The notes: generated from the letters alone by a model not told the origin. A stretch of DNA of 64,000 nucleotides from Campylobacter concisus (GCF_003049705.1 NZ_PIRF01000003.1:211886-275885), one strand, 5' to 3'; counted from the stretch's first letter, positions 25,934-35,456 are shown. Made by a program: numbers and translations.

Positions 25934-25986
25934 TTGACCTCCTGGTTTAGGGATTATATCCAAATTAGGACTAGAGGATGTCTTTT

Positions 25987-26808
25987 CTAGCATAATATCT
26001 GCCTAAGGCCATCTAGTGCGCTACATTTTAGACTTATGCCGATATACTCTGAGATGTAGTTATCTCTTGGATTTATGCGGATAAGAGTTGCTTTTTTTGA
26101 TCGTTTAACGAATTTCTCGCCAAAATTTCTAATTGTTGGCACCGCAAGCCCAGCGCCCAGCTCTATGATGACAAAGCGGCTATCTTTGTTTTGCTCCAGC
26201 CACTCTTCATATCTTTTGTGCTGTGCCAAGGTTCTTTTTGAGTTAAACTCATGATCGTAAAACATCATGATATTTGGGCGGCTCACGCAGCCACACTCAG
26301 GGCAAACTGGCATCTTTGTAACTATAAATTTAGCCTCATCGACCTCTACGCTACTCTCACACATGCTCCATATCATCCCATCGTCGTTGTGGATGCACTG
26401 AGAGTAGTGAATAGAGCCGTGGCACTCATAAATTTTCTCCTCGCTAAAACCAGCCTTAGCAAAGTGCCCATCGACGTTTGAGGTATAGACGAAGTAGTTT
26501 TCGTTTTTACTTTTTACAAGATCTAAAAGCAGTCCAAAGCCCTCATGAGGCTCTGTGTTTTTATATAAATTTAGCCTGTGGCCATAAAATGCCCAAGCTA
26601 GCTTTGGATCGTCAAAAAACCACTGCGGATTTGCCATATCTTCAAAGCTTAAATTTTTATCCCTTAAAAGTGGATAGGCTTTCCAAAAACCTAGATTTCC
26701 TCTAAAATCAGGCAATCCACTATCTACACCCATGCCAGCACCTGCTGTGATGATGACTGCATCAGCCTCCGAGATAATCTTTTTGATCTTATTTATCTTT
26801 TCTTGCAT
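25987..26808 (-). CDS. SIR2-family (sirtuin) NAD-dependent protein
   Basis: The protein has 273 residues from the ATG at 26808, which has AAAGGATC upstream. The motifs are TAGAGMGVDSGLPDFRG (NAD site), VYTSNVDGHF, YECHGSIHYSQC (catalytic His) and a Cys pair PVCPECG in the zinc region. It could deacylate proteins or consume NAD. SIR2 domains in defence systems deplete NAD, while stand-alone sirtuins regulate proteins. It is the first gene of the operon with the WYL regulator, which starts about 50 bases downstream of its stop. Confidence 0.88.
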   Translation of the reverse strand: MQEKINKIKKIISEADAVIITAGAGMGVDSGLPDFRGNLGFWKAYPLLRDKNLSFEDMANPQWFFDDPKLAWAFYGHRLNLYKNTEPHEGFGLLLDLVKSKNENYFVYTSNVDGHFAKAGFSEEKIYECHGSIHYSQCIHNDDGMIWSMCESSVEVDEAKFIVTKMPVCPECGCVSRPNIMMFYDHEFNSKRTLAQHKRYEEWLEQNKDSRFVIIELGAGLAVPTIRNFGEKFVKRSKKATLIRINPRDNYISEYIGISLKCSALDGLRQILC

Positions 26809-26836
26809 TTTGATCCTTTCGTAAGAAATTTTAGTA

Positions 26837-26886
26837 ATTGTAATGAGTTTATAAGACAATTTTTTGTCTGTTATCTTTAATATATT
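26837..26886. promoter_or_regulatory. shared operator with divergent promoters (sirtuin-WYL operon and DUF262 pseudogene)
   Basis: The palindrome AGACAATTTTTTGTCT (26854-26869) has TACAAT on the minus strand (26842-26837) and TATATT on the plus strand (26881-26886). Each lies exactly 12 bases from its half-site. This is the clearest divergent example of the island motif and sits upstream of the regulator's own operon. Confidence 0.7.
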
Positions 26887-26936
26887 TACTTTGTAAAAAG
26901 TGATATAGCTAATTAATTTTTTAAAAAAGAGAGCTT

Positions 26937-27685
26937 GTGAATGCAGAGGAGGTTAGTTTTGGTTTTATGTGAGATGAAAATAATATAGAAATTCTATTGT
27001 TTCAGCGTCTGTATGTTTGGAATAGGGCTCAATGGAAACAGCTTTTTAATGATCTTCTTAATGGCTTTAAGGAGCAAAGATTGCATTTTCTTGGTTCAAT
27101 TATATTAAAACAATTACCGAGCTCAATGGTAGAAGGAAGTCGTAGAAGCCTAATAGATGGACAACAAAGATTAAAGACTTTTTCTATTTTAGTTAAGTCT
27201 ATTTATGATTTATTGGATGAAGATAGACTTGTTGATTATGTAGGTTTTTTGTACGCAGAGCCCACAAAATATAAAAATCCAAAAATAAAACATTCTCATA
27301 TAAATAGATCTTCTTTTGAGGCCATTATAAATGCTAAAGATTATTCTGAAGTATGTGAGTCAAAAGATGATGGTAAATTACTTGCTTGCTATAAATATTT
27401 TTCTGAAAGATTAAAAAATAGTAATTTAGAAAGCAGCGATATTGTTCGTTTCTTGGACTATATATTAGAGATGAAGTTATGGGTCGTTATAAATTTAGAT
27501 GAAAATGAAGACGAACAAAAATATTTGACTCTATAAACTCTGCAGGTCTGGTTTTATCGTCAATGGATATCATCAAAAACGCAATATTTGATAGACTTAT
27601 AAAATCTGGAAATATGGGTGATGAAAAAGCAAAAGAAATATACAGATATTATGTAGCAAACGCACCTAAATTGTATTTTGTATAG
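26937..27685 (+). pseudogene. decayed and truncated DUF262 gene
   Basis: The start GTG AAT GCA GAG (VNAEEVSFGFM) fits a DUF262 N-terminus but meets a TGA near 26973. LLFQRLYVWNRAQWKQLFND and SLIDGQQRLKTFSILV follow, the DUF262 motifs. A missing A in a five-A run near 27515 shifts the frame before IFDSINSAGLVLSSMDI. The sequence ends at 27685, inside the 3' end of the McrC-like gene, so more than half of the gene is missing. The truncation point coincides with the edge of the restriction-modification cassette, which probably replaced the rest. Confidence 0.8.
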
Positions 27686-28889
27686 CCTCAACTAGCAATT
27701 TTTTATTCTCGTTGTTCATCTTGTCATAGTTAAAAATCAAAAATCTAGTATCTACTAAAATTCCTTGCACTATTAAATAATTTGTGCCATTTTTCCATTC
27801 CATTATAGCTTTGCCGATATTCTTAAATTTACCATTTATTGCGGTGCTAAATTTGTTATTATTTTTATTGTAAGGCATCAAAAAAGCATTGTAAATATTG
27901 CTTGTATCATAACTGTTTTTGCTCTTTATAATATAGGCTGTATATTCACCATAAGCTACTTGCTTTGTTATATCACTGCTTTGTGGTAGCCCTTTTAAAT
28001 TAACACCATATTTATAGTATTTTGCATCTAAAATATAAATTTTATCGTCATAAATCATAATGGTATCTGGCTGTAATGAGCTATTATCTTTATCTTTTGT
28101 ATATCTTAGTTCCCACTGCGTTTTTGGAAAGTATATATTCTTATCAGCAATTCCAAATGCGCTATCTATCATTTTTTCCCAAATCGCATAAAATTTGGTA
28201 GTACCAAATTTAAACTCATTTTCTTTTAGTTCATTGTCGTTTTGTAAAAGCATATCTTTCATAGAGCTAAAAAGCAGTCGCTTTTTATCATCAAAAGTGT
28301 TGTTTAGTTTGTTTTGTAAAATATAAAGGCAGTGATTTTTGCTTGTTGGTAGATTAAATTTTGGTGGCATAAATGAGTTATAAACAAAGCCAAATTTATG
28401 AAAAGCTTCATAAACACAATATCTATTTATGGCTGTAATTAGTTCGTTTTCATTTGTTTGATTTTTCTTGGTTTGAAACTCTGTATAAACGAAAGAACCA
28501 TTTTTTTGAACCAAAGGGCAATTTTTCTTAATTGTTCTAGCAAAATTTATCTTACCTTTTGTGGCGGTTTGATAAATGGCTTCTCGTTCTATGTAGTAGC
28601 TGTGGGCCAAAAAATACTCTATGACATTTTTATAAGCGATGATTGGAAAGGTTTGTTCTATTTGATCGTTATTAGTATCAGTAAAGTGTATTTTGGTATG
28701 GGATTTATTAAATTTTAAAAGCACGGATAAGAGCTTTCTAATGTCAGCTCTTATATTTTCATCATCTAAATCAAAACCTAGTGGAAAGCAAATTTGCAAC
28801 TTATTATTTTTGCTTCTAATGCCAACAAAGTCATCGTTTATGGCATTATTCAAAAAGCAATGCTCTTTTAAATTAGTTATTTGCTTCAT
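27666..28889 (-). CDS. McrC-like / LlaJI-type restriction subunit
   Basis: The 407-residue protein carries the nuclease core LQPDTIMIYDDKIYILDAKY (D followed by D-A-K) near residue 275, as in McrC and the LlaJI second restriction subunit. An N-terminal part probably contacts the McrB partner. It is the last gene of the minus-strand cassette: regulator, two 5mC methyltransferases, an extra protein, the McrB-like GTPase, and this gene. It would cut DNA after the McrB-like motor hydrolyses GTP. It overlaps the end of a broken DUF262 gene on the other strand. Confidence 0.82.
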   Translation of the reverse strand: MKQITNLKEHCFLNNAINDDFVGIRSKNNKLQICFPLGFDLDDENIRADIRKLLSVLLKFNKSHTKIHFTDTNNDQIEQTFPIIAYKNVIEYFLAHSYYIEREAIYQTATKGKINFARTIKKNCPLVQKNGSFVYTEFQTKKNQTNENELITAINRYCVYEAFHKFGFVYNSFMPPKFNLPTSKNHCLYILQNKLNNTFDDKKRLLFSSMKDMLLQNDNELKENEFKFGTTKFYAIWEKMIDSAFGIADKNIYFPKTQWELRYTKDKDNSSLQPDTIMIYDDKIYILDAKYYKYGVNLKGLPQSSDITKQVAYGEYTAYIIKSKNSYDTSNIYNAFLMPYNKNNNKFSTAINGKFKNIGKAIMEWKNGTNYLIVQGILVDTRFLIFNYDKMNNENKKLLVEAIQNTI

Positions 28890-28926
28890 CTATGTTATTT
28901 TGTGTCTCTGCTTCGTCTTTTTCGTT

Positions 28927-30165
28927 TTATTTCGTATTTTTAGCTAGTTCTTCTCTAATTTCGTCATTAAAAATATCAAATTGTAAATCCCCGCTATTTT
29001 CATCATTTATAAAATGAACAATAATAGCTTCTAGCGTTTTAAAATTGCTATTGAATGCACCCTTGTCAAATTTAAAAACATCATCCCAAAGGTATTTTAA
29101 AACCTTGTATGCAAATAGTTCTTTATTTTTTAGCTCATTTTCAGTTAGGAAATACACACCTAGCCTCTTATCTTCCATTGAGCTTGTATTATCGCCACTT
29201 TCAGTAATTACACTATTTATAGTGGTGCAAAATTTTTCCCAAGTTATGGTTGTGTCTAGGATAGGCAACTCTTTAAATTCTTTTGCTGCATTTTTAAAAG
29301 AATTTTCAATCAGTCTCATAGTAAATCTACGCTGAAATGCGGTGTCAAGCGTAAAGACATTTTGGTCACTTGTATTCATTGTGGCGATTATCCATAAATT
29401 TGAAGGAATTTTTATAGGTTTATCTGTATTGTTTTTACCATAAACTATTTTTGCAATATTTTCATTATTGACAACATAAACACTGTTGCCGTCCTTGTCT
29501 CTATCAAGCAACTGAAAAATTTCGCCAAATATCGCAGGTGCGTTACCTCGATTTATTTCATCAATGACTAAAAGATACTTCTGGGTTGGATTTTTATAAG
29601 CTTTTTCTAAAATTTTAGTAAAAGGTCCGGGTTTAAAATCATAACTTACAGCACCATCATCTTTTAAAGCAGGCATTATCTGTCCAACAAAATCACTATA
29701 TGAGTAGTCAGGGTGGAAAACTAATTTTTCAAAAATATAATCATGCTTTGGATGCTCGGTTTCTATTGTATGACTTTTACCACTACCTGGCACACCATAG
29801 TAAATTATATTTTCTCCGCCTTTTTCTCTTGAATTTTCATCAATTTCTATTTCATCATTGCTGTCTTTTTCGTGACTACTTTCATCTAGTAAAAAATCAA
29901 TCTCTTTTTCTTGTAGTTTGTATAAAAATTTACCGCTTTTGCAACGATACATAATACTGTATGGCAAATCTATTTTTATCGGTTCTATGTCAATATTTTC
30001 TAATTGTCCATTTTCTTTCTTTATAAGTTTTTTTATAATAAAAAACTCTCCGCTTTCGATAGTTTGTACATAGCCAAAAATAATATCATCTGTCAAAACG
30101 GTTTCGTAGTTTTTTATATCTTTAATTTCTAAGTCATCTTTTAATGAGCAAATCCAAGTATTCAT
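28927..30165 (-). CDS. McrB-like AAA+ GTPase restriction subunit
   Basis: The 412-residue protein has a Walker A YYGVPGSGKSH, a Walker B YLLVIDEINRGN and the McrB-type GTP signature ATMNTSDQN, followed by the arginine-finger stretch LDTAFQRRF. The N-terminal region (about 1-110) probably binds DNA or the modification state. It overlaps the upstream unknown gene by four bases (ATGA) and is followed by the McrC-like gene after 37 bases. In LlaJI-type systems this protein and the nuclease form the endonuclease. Confidence 0.88.
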   Translation of the reverse strand: MNTWICSLKDDLEIKDIKNYETVLTDDIIFGYVQTIESGEFFIIKKLIKKENGQLENIDIEPIKIDLPYSIMYRCKSGKFLYKLQEKEIDFLLDESSHEKDSNDEIEIDENSREKGGENIIYYGVPGSGKSHTIETEHPKHDYIFEKLVFHPDYSYSDFVGQIMPALKDDGAVSYDFKPGPFTKILEKAYKNPTQKYLLVIDEINRGNAPAIFGEIFQLLDRDKDGNSVYVVNNENIAKIVYGKNNTDKPIKIPSNLWIIATMNTSDQNVFTLDTAFQRRFTMRLIENSFKNAAKEFKELPILDTTITWEKFCTTINSVITESGDNTSSMEDKRLGVYFLTENELKNKELFAYKVLKYLWDDVFKFDKGAFNSNFKTLEAIIVHFINDENSGDLQFDIFNDEIREELAKNTK

Positions 30166-30788
30166 ATTATATCTCCAATCCCGTTAAATTCGTCACATTC
30201 TAAATTGGTGTTATATGGAACACCAATGTATTTTTTTGAATAGTGGTCAGTTTTATATACAAAAAAACTACCGTATCCCCTTTTTACAATCGTGTCTGTC
30301 CTTAGTATATTAAAATTTCTTAGATAGCTTTCGGCTATTGTGTCATAGCTTTCGCCAGAATCTATATCCAGCATCAAAGTATAATAATCGTTATGTTTTT
30401 GCATAACATATCTGTAAAACTCTAAACCATATATTGATATTTTTGCATTATGTTCATTAATAGTCATGTTTAATACCAAGAATTGTCCTGGAATTATTTT
30501 TTGATACTGAATATATTTGGTTAGTCTAAACCATAGTCCATCTCTATGTCTATTGTCTTTTATGTGAACCTCGAAATACTTATTTAAAATCGGGTCAAAT
30601 ATTTGAAAATATGCACTTTTTGTTTCACCATCATATGTTGTCTTTTTGTTATTAACATTAAAGGAACTGGAGTTGCTTATTTTATTAAATAGTTCGGTAA
30701 TTTCATTTATAGATGTAAGATTTATATATAAATCTCTACCTGAATATCCAGTTAATTGCCTTGTTGCCATAATAAAGTGCGTATTCAT
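30162..30788 (-). CDS. hypothetical protein in the restriction cassette
   Basis: The 208-residue protein (starts MNTHFIMATRQLTGYSGRDL) is rich in aromatic residues and likely mixed alpha/beta (NKYFEVHIKDNRHRDGLWFR, RGYGSFFVYKTDHYSKKYIG). I do not recognise a family. It is coupled to the McrB-like gene by a four-base overlap, so it is probably part of the restriction complex. The classical LlaJI layout has two restriction genes, and a third partner is unusual. It could be a site-recognition subunit. Confidence 0.6.
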   Translation of the reverse strand: MNTHFIMATRQLTGYSGRDLYINLTSINEITELFNKISNSSSFNVNNKKTTYDGETKSAYFQIFDPILNKYFEVHIKDNRHRDGLWFRLTKYIQYQKIIPGQFLVLNMTINEHNAKISIYGLEFYRYVMQKHNDYYTLMLDIDSGESYDTIAESYLRNFNILRTDTIVKRGYGSFFVYKTDHYSKKYIGVPYNTNLECDEFNGIGDII

Positions 30789-30843
30789 AAGCTAACCAAT
30801 AAGTATATTTTTTGTGTATTGTAGTAAAAAGACACTTATTTTG

Positions 30844-32313
30844 CTATAAATATTTTTTAAATACCTTTGCAAATACTTTTGACATTAGTGGCGGAACAGC
30901 ATTACCTATTTGCATATAGGTTTTTAGGTAAGGTCCAAAAAATAGATAGTTATCAGGAAAACTTTGAATTCTTGCGGCCTCTCTTGGGGTAATGGCTCTA
31001 ATTTGAGTTGGGTGAATATGCGAGTGACAGTCCATTTTTAAATGTGCTGTAATCGTTCTGCTAGGTTCATTTTCTACTAGCTTAAAATATTTATCCTTAA
31101 ATATGTGATTTCTATGGGAATAAGGCATAATATCTTTTATTGTTTCGGTTGTGGAATCCTCCCCCTGCTTTAATAATGAATATATCTTTAAGTTTGTCTC
31201 ATTTTGAAATCGTGCCTTATGGTTGTATGTAAGCGAATAGATATTATTATTATTTATCAAATTCAAATACTCATTATTTTTATATTTATTTATAGAAATT
31301 TTTGAACCCGATTCGTCATCGCTTTCCGTTTGGTTTTGTTTGCTTGGGCAAACTAAATTTTCAATATTATCTAGTGCATCTTTTAGAATAAATTTTTTAT
31401 TTTTTTTTGTTTCATTTTCAATATCGCTCATAATTTTATCTACATCTAAATTATGTTTTTTTGAATATTCCTTATTTATACCAATATAAATTAGCCTAAT
31501 TCTTTTTTGTGGAACGGAAAAATTAGTCGCATCATATAACCTATATTTAGCTGTGTAGCCTATTTTATCAAAATCCTCTACTACTTGATTTGCTACTTTT
31601 AGCATACCTCTTACATTTTCCATTATTATAAATTTAGGCTTTAAATCATTTACAAATTTTACAAAATATTTATACAAAACATTTCTAGGGTCATCTATAA
31701 CTCGTTGCTGATTAGCACTGCTAAAAGATTGGCAAGGCGGACCACCTATAATCATATCAACTTGTAAATTTACATATTTATGTATATTTTGAGATATTAA
31801 TTTTACATCATCGTTAATTATACGAGATGAATTTATTTCAGGGTGATTAAAACTATAAGTTCTTAAAGCATCTTTATCAATATCGTTTGCTAACAATATA
31901 TTGTAGCCCATTTTACTAAAACCATAACTAAAACCACCTGCACCGCAAAACAAATCAATAATTGTAGGCGATTTGCTTGTTTTTTTCGCTTGTATAGATT
32001 TTCTATATTCATTTGAAAATTTATTAACAGTAGTTATGAAGAGCTTTTTATTGTTTGCATAAATTGATAAATTTAGAATCAATCTATCATAGTCTTTTTT
32101 TAAAATTTCTTTTAAGATGTCAATTTCTTGTTCGCTTTTTATAATTCCTATATGCTTTAATTCATTGTGTAACTTATTGCTATTTAATTCTATAGTTTTT
32201 AAATTATATAATTCTTTGGTTTTTTCTATTATACGATTAATTAAATCAATATTTTCCAAAAAATACTTTTTTTCAAGAGGTGTCTTTATATTTGATGCAT
32301 TTTTAAAAAACAT
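30844..32313 (-). CDS. DNA (cytosine-5) methyltransferase 1
   Basis: The 489-residue protein has an N-terminal helical extension of about 115 residues, then the 5mC methyltransferase motifs in order: IIDLFCGAGGFSYGF (I), IGGPPCQSFSSANQQ (IV, catalytic Cys), IMENVRGML (VI), QKRIRLIYIG (VIII), ITPREAARIQSFP (IX) and QIGNAVPPL (X). The target-recognition region is Asn- and Lys-rich. It follows the second methyltransferase gene after nine bases. Two 5mC enzymes are needed when the site is asymmetric, as in LlaJI. Confidence 0.92.
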   Translation of the reverse strand: MFFKNASNIKTPLEKKYFLENIDLINRIIEKTKELYNLKTIELNSNKLHNELKHIGIIKSEQEIDILKEILKKDYDRLILNLSIYANNKKLFITTVNKFSNEYRKSIQAKKTSKSPTIIDLFCGAGGFSYGFSKMGYNILLANDIDKDALRTYSFNHPEINSSRIINDDVKLISQNIHKYVNLQVDMIIGGPPCQSFSSANQQRVIDDPRNVLYKYFVKFVNDLKPKFIIMENVRGMLKVANQVVEDFDKIGYTAKYRLYDATNFSVPQKRIRLIYIGINKEYSKKHNLDVDKIMSDIENETKKNKKFILKDALDNIENLVCPSKQNQTESDDESGSKISINKYKNNEYLNLINNNNIYSLTYNHKARFQNETNLKIYSLLKQGEDSTTETIKDIMPYSHRNHIFKDKYFKLVENEPSRTITAHLKMDCHSHIHPTQIRAITPREAARIQSFPDNYLFFGPYLKTYMQIGNAVPPLMSKVFAKVFKKYL

Positions 32314-32322
32314 TGTTAAGCC

Positions 32323-33489
32323 TCATAAATATTTTTTTAAAACCATAGCTATATATTTTGACATTAGTGGCGGAACAGCATTACCTATTTGTTTATATTG
32401 TTGTGTTATTGAACACGGAAAAACAAAATCATCAGGAAAACTTTGCAATCTTGCTGCTTCTCTTGGAGTAATGCTTCTCTCTTGTGTATAATCTGGGTGG
32501 ATGAATTGATTACCATCTTTATACAAATGAGCAATAATTGTTTTTGATGGGGCATCATAATTTTGAACACAATAGCTATTATTAAATAACCTTTTTTTTA
32601 TATGTATTAAGCTAGGCTCATTCTTATATAAATCTGATAAATCCCATTTGTTTTTTGCCATAAGGCGGTATCTTTTTCTATCTAGTTCATTATGATTTCT
32701 AGCAATATGTCCATGCAAGAGATTATAATTATTTTGCCTAATTAACTTTAAATAACTTGATTTATTGGTTGGATTAAAATTAACTGTTTGCATTCCCTCA
32801 GATGGCTTTAATTTTGGCAAATCAGATATAGCATCTCTTACTGTCGTTTTTTTAAGTTTTTTTGTAATATTTTTAAGCTCATCATAAATACTTTTAGGAT
32901 TTATACTTAAATCTTTTCTTGTGCCTATAATAATAATTCTTTTTCTGTCTTGCGGAACCCCAAAATCAACAGCATTCAATAAAATCATATCTTTGTTTTC
33001 AATAATATTGTAGTTTTTTTTCATGCCATCAAATATATCTTTAATTATAGATTTGCCTTTTATTTTCGTAGATAATATGCCACTAACATTCTCAAACACA
33101 AAGAATTTTGGTTTAAAGTAATTTAGTATATTTAGGTAATTTTCATATAAATAGTTCCTTGGATCTTTCTTCATGCTAAATGGATCTCTTGCCTTACCGT
33201 GTGATGAAAAAGATTGACAAGGTGGCCCTCCTATAATAACATCTATATCACTTGTTTTGCCAATATTGCTCTCTATAATGCTTATAATATTTTTATCTGT
33301 TATATCAGTTGGCTTTATTTTATTAATCTCATTTTCGTGATACCCATAATGCCTCATTCTTTCTTGTAGTGTTAAACAAGCATATTTATCAAGCTCTATA
33401 TGAGTAAGGGCCATATATCCTTCCTGGTAAAAACCCTCTGCCATACCACCAGCGCCAGCAAACAAATCTATAAATGTGTGTTTTTTCAT
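32323..33489 (-). CDS. DNA (cytosine-5) methyltransferase 2
   Basis: The 388-residue protein has motifs FIDLFAGAGGMAEGF (I), IGGPPCQSFSSHGK (IV), VFENVSGIL (VI), QDRKRIIIIGTR (VIII), ITPREAARLQSFP (IX) and QIGNAVPPL (X). It lacks the N-terminal extension of its partner. It overlaps the upstream regulator gene by four bases. The target-recognition regions of the two enzymes differ, which fits methylation of the two strands of an asymmetric site. Confidence 0.92.
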   Translation of the reverse strand: MKKHTFIDLFAGAGGMAEGFYQEGYMALTHIELDKYACLTLQERMRHYGYHENEINKIKPTDITDKNIISIIESNIGKTSDIDVIIGGPPCQSFSSHGKARDPFSMKKDPRNYLYENYLNILNYFKPKFFVFENVSGILSTKIKGKSIIKDIFDGMKKNYNIIENKDMILLNAVDFGVPQDRKRIIIIGTRKDLSINPKSIYDELKNITKKLKKTTVRDAISDLPKLKPSEGMQTVNFNPTNKSSYLKLIRQNNYNLLHGHIARNHNELDRKRYRLMAKNKWDLSDLYKNEPSLIHIKKRLFNNSYCVQNYDAPSKTIIAHLYKDGNQFIHPDYTQERSITPREAARLQSFPDDFVFPCSITQQYKQIGNAVPPLMSKYIAMVLKKYL

Positions 33490-33728
33490 TTTGCTTGCTC
33501 GCTATTTTTCCATTCTCTAACAACTTGCAATATATCATCATTTTTTAGTTGCGACAACATATCAAGCACAGCTTTCATAGCAATAGGTTTATTTGTTTCT
33601 CTAAGCCACTCTATATATGTTCGCTCAGAAATATTAAGCCTATTTGCCATCTCTTTCTTGGTGATATTTTTAAGCTCATTTGCTTCGACTAATTTGTGGA
33701 TTTTATGAATAATTTGTGCTAATTTCAC
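33486..33728 (-). CDS. helix-turn-helix protein heading the restriction-modification cassette
   Basis: The 80-residue protein has a helix-turn-helix of Cro/XRE style (ITKKEMANRLNISERTYIEW). It overlaps the first methyltransferase by four bases and is first in the operon, so it is likely a controller of the cassette. Upstream on the minus strand TATAAT is present near 33755. No GGACA-type palindrome is seen here, so this cassette seems to be outside the WYL regulon. Confidence 0.75.
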   Translation of the reverse strand: MKLAQIIHKIHKLVEANELKNITKKEMANRLNISERTYIEWLRETNKPIAMKAVLDMLSQLKNDDILQVVREWKNSEQAK

Positions 33729-33879
33729 TTTTTATCCTTTGTTATTTTGGAATTATATATTATAGATCATAAAAAATCCATAAAACATAAATTGTATTAC
33801 ATTTTAATGTATATATTTTTAGTTTTATTTAATGCATATCTAATTTGGTACAATAACGAAAATTTTATAGGAGAGGAAG

Positions 33880-34644
33880 ATGACAAAGAAATATAAAACT
33901 AAAATGGAAGATAGTTTTAAAACAAAAGTTCAGCTATTTTTGTTTGACAAGGCTTTTTCTTGGGACAACTTGGATGAAAATGGATGCAATGATTACTACA
34001 TTATGAGTAATATTGAAACTATAAAAAAGGATTTTAAAAATTTTGAGGTTACTAATGAAATAGCAAATTTATATAGTAGTAAATACTACCAACTTGAACT
34101 AAATAGTGATAAAAGTAAAATAAAACACAAGGGCAAAGAGTTAAGCATTATGATTATAGAACAAAGACAATATTTTGTTCAAAAATCTAAAGAATTTACA
34201 GAAATTTTAGATGCACTGGAAAAAGAATATGAAAATGATTTTGAAGAAAAGTTTTCTGAAACAGATTTTAACAAGATGCTTAAAAAAACAACTTGCTCAT
34301 ATTGCGGTATAAGCCTAGCTCAGATCGAAGAGCTTGGCAAAAATGGCAAGCTAAACAACAAAAGAAGCGATACACGCGGATATACGCTAGAGATAGATAG
34401 AATGCTACCAAATTTGGAGTATAGCAAAGAGAATTGTTGCATGGCTTGCTACTGGTGTAATAATGCAAAAACCGATGAATTTTCACCAGAAGAATTTAAG
34501 CCTATTGCTGAAGGTATTAGAAAGACTTGGAATGAAAGACTGAAGGCTATTGGGTATAGCGAAGAAGAAATAAAAGACGTGCCAGACCCAGAAATTTGGA
34601 ACACTAAATTTGATGCAAGCATGGAGCCAGATATAGAGAAATAA
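33880..34644 (+). CDS. HNH-type endonuclease with zinc-binding cysteines
   Basis: The 254-residue protein has a helical N-terminal half and a C-terminal treble-clef. Its motifs are TTCSYCGISLAQIEEL (Cys pair), RGYTLEIDRMLPNLEYSKEN (the ExDR-like core) and CCMACYWCNNAKTDEFSP (second Cys pair and Asn). This fits HNH proteins found beside restriction systems. Its promoter has TACAAT and an AGGAG site but not the island palindrome. It is divergent from the restriction-modification cassette and probably came with it. Confidence 0.78.
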   Translation: MTKKYKTKMEDSFKTKVQLFLFDKAFSWDNLDENGCNDYYIMSNIETIKKDFKNFEVTNEIANLYSSKYYQLELNSDKSKIKHKGKELSIMIIEQRQYFVQKSKEFTEILDALEKEYENDFEEKFSETDFNKMLKKTTCSYCGISLAQIEELGKNGKLNNKRSDTRGYTLEIDRMLPNLEYSKENCCMACYWCNNAKTDEFSPEEFKPIAEGIRKTWNERLKAIGYSEEEIKDVPDPEIWNTKFDASMEPDIEK

Positions 34645-34648
34645 TTAA

Positions 34649-34666
34649 GGCGGTAACTCTACCGCC
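34649..34666. terminator. bidirectional hairpin between convergent genes
   Basis: GGCGGTA (34649-34655) pairs with TACCGCC (34660-34666) over a four-base loop, between the ends of the HNH gene and the agmatine-deiminase-like gene. It overlaps the latter's stop codon. Confidence 0.6.
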
Positions 34667-35456
34667 CAAATTTCTCCGCCGTTATGCAGTGTAGCGCACC
34701 GCCAAGCTCTATGATCTCGCTTAAATTTATCGTCTCTACATCGCAGCTACTATAAAATTTCTTGATCTGCTGCAGCGCAACATCGTCATCATCTATCCCA
34801 TATATAGGAACTATTAAAATATCCTTAATTTTAATAAAATTTAAGTAAGCACCCCAATCTCTCTTTTTAGTGAAAAATCCCTCACGATACTTCATAAATT
34901 TCACATCCAAACCGCTCTTTTTAAGCGTCTTTACGAGCCTATCATTAAAGCTTTTATTCTCATTTGAAAAGTCATTTACTAGCACGCTATTTTCATCTAT
35001 CCATCTCACCATGGCGTCGCTGTGCCCTAACATATCGTAAGGCTGTCTTGGTATGATGATGAGCTCATTTAATGCACATTTTTGCTTTATAATCTCTACG
35101 ATCTCGGCTTTTGTTTTTAGTGGATTTTCTCTAAAAATTTTATCGGTCATGATGGCTTTGCCTCCAAACCTTACGAAATTTCCGCCGTCTAAGACTAAAT
35201 TTATATGCTCTTTTAATGGCTGGATATTTGTTCTTAGATGGCTATACTTTTCATCTTTTAGGTAGTCTGGATCGTAGTCGTAAGAGATGAGGCGCCCATC
35301 ATCAAGCAAAATCGGCATAAAGTCCCTCATCCAAATGTCTTTAGTCTCTAAAAGCTCGTATTTAACCCCGTGTTTGTCAAATATCTGACACAAGCTTTTG
35401 GCTGTTTTGGTGTGGTGCTTTGCCAAAAGCGCGGAAAGTAGGATAGTTGGCTGCAT
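34659..35456 (-). CDS. agmatine deiminase / peptidylarginine deiminase family protein
   Basis: The 265-residue protein has the guanidino-modifying fold motifs IWMRDFMPIL, LVLDGGNFVRFG, MLGHSDAMVRW (His) and the catalytic Cys in ELGGALHCITAEKFG. True agmatine deiminases are longer (about 330-370 residues), so this is a short relative whose substrate is uncertain. Its upstream DNA holds the GGACA palindrome shared with the operon at 35592. On this strand the best TAAAAT is 14 bases from the half-site, so control by the palindrome is less sure. It may also be an ordinary metabolic gene picked up with the island. Confidence 0.82.
   Translation of the reverse strand: MQPTILLSALLAKHHTKTAKSLCQIFDKHGVKYELLETKDIWMRDFMPILLDDGRLISYDYDPDYLKDEKYSHLRTNIQPLKEHINLVLDGGNFVRFGGKAIMTDKIFRENPLKTKAEIVEIIKQKCALNELIIIPRQPYDMLGHSDAMVRWIDENSVLVNDFSNENKSFNDRLVKTLKKSGLDVKFMKYREGFFTKKRDWGAYLNFIKIKDILIVPIYGIDDDDVALQQIKKFYSSCDVETINLSEIIELGGALHCITAEKFGR

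Noticed and set aside
33486..33880. Search for the island operator at the restriction-modification and HNH promoters
   Set aside because: No GGACA/TGTCC palindrome at the right distance. They are left out of the regulon.
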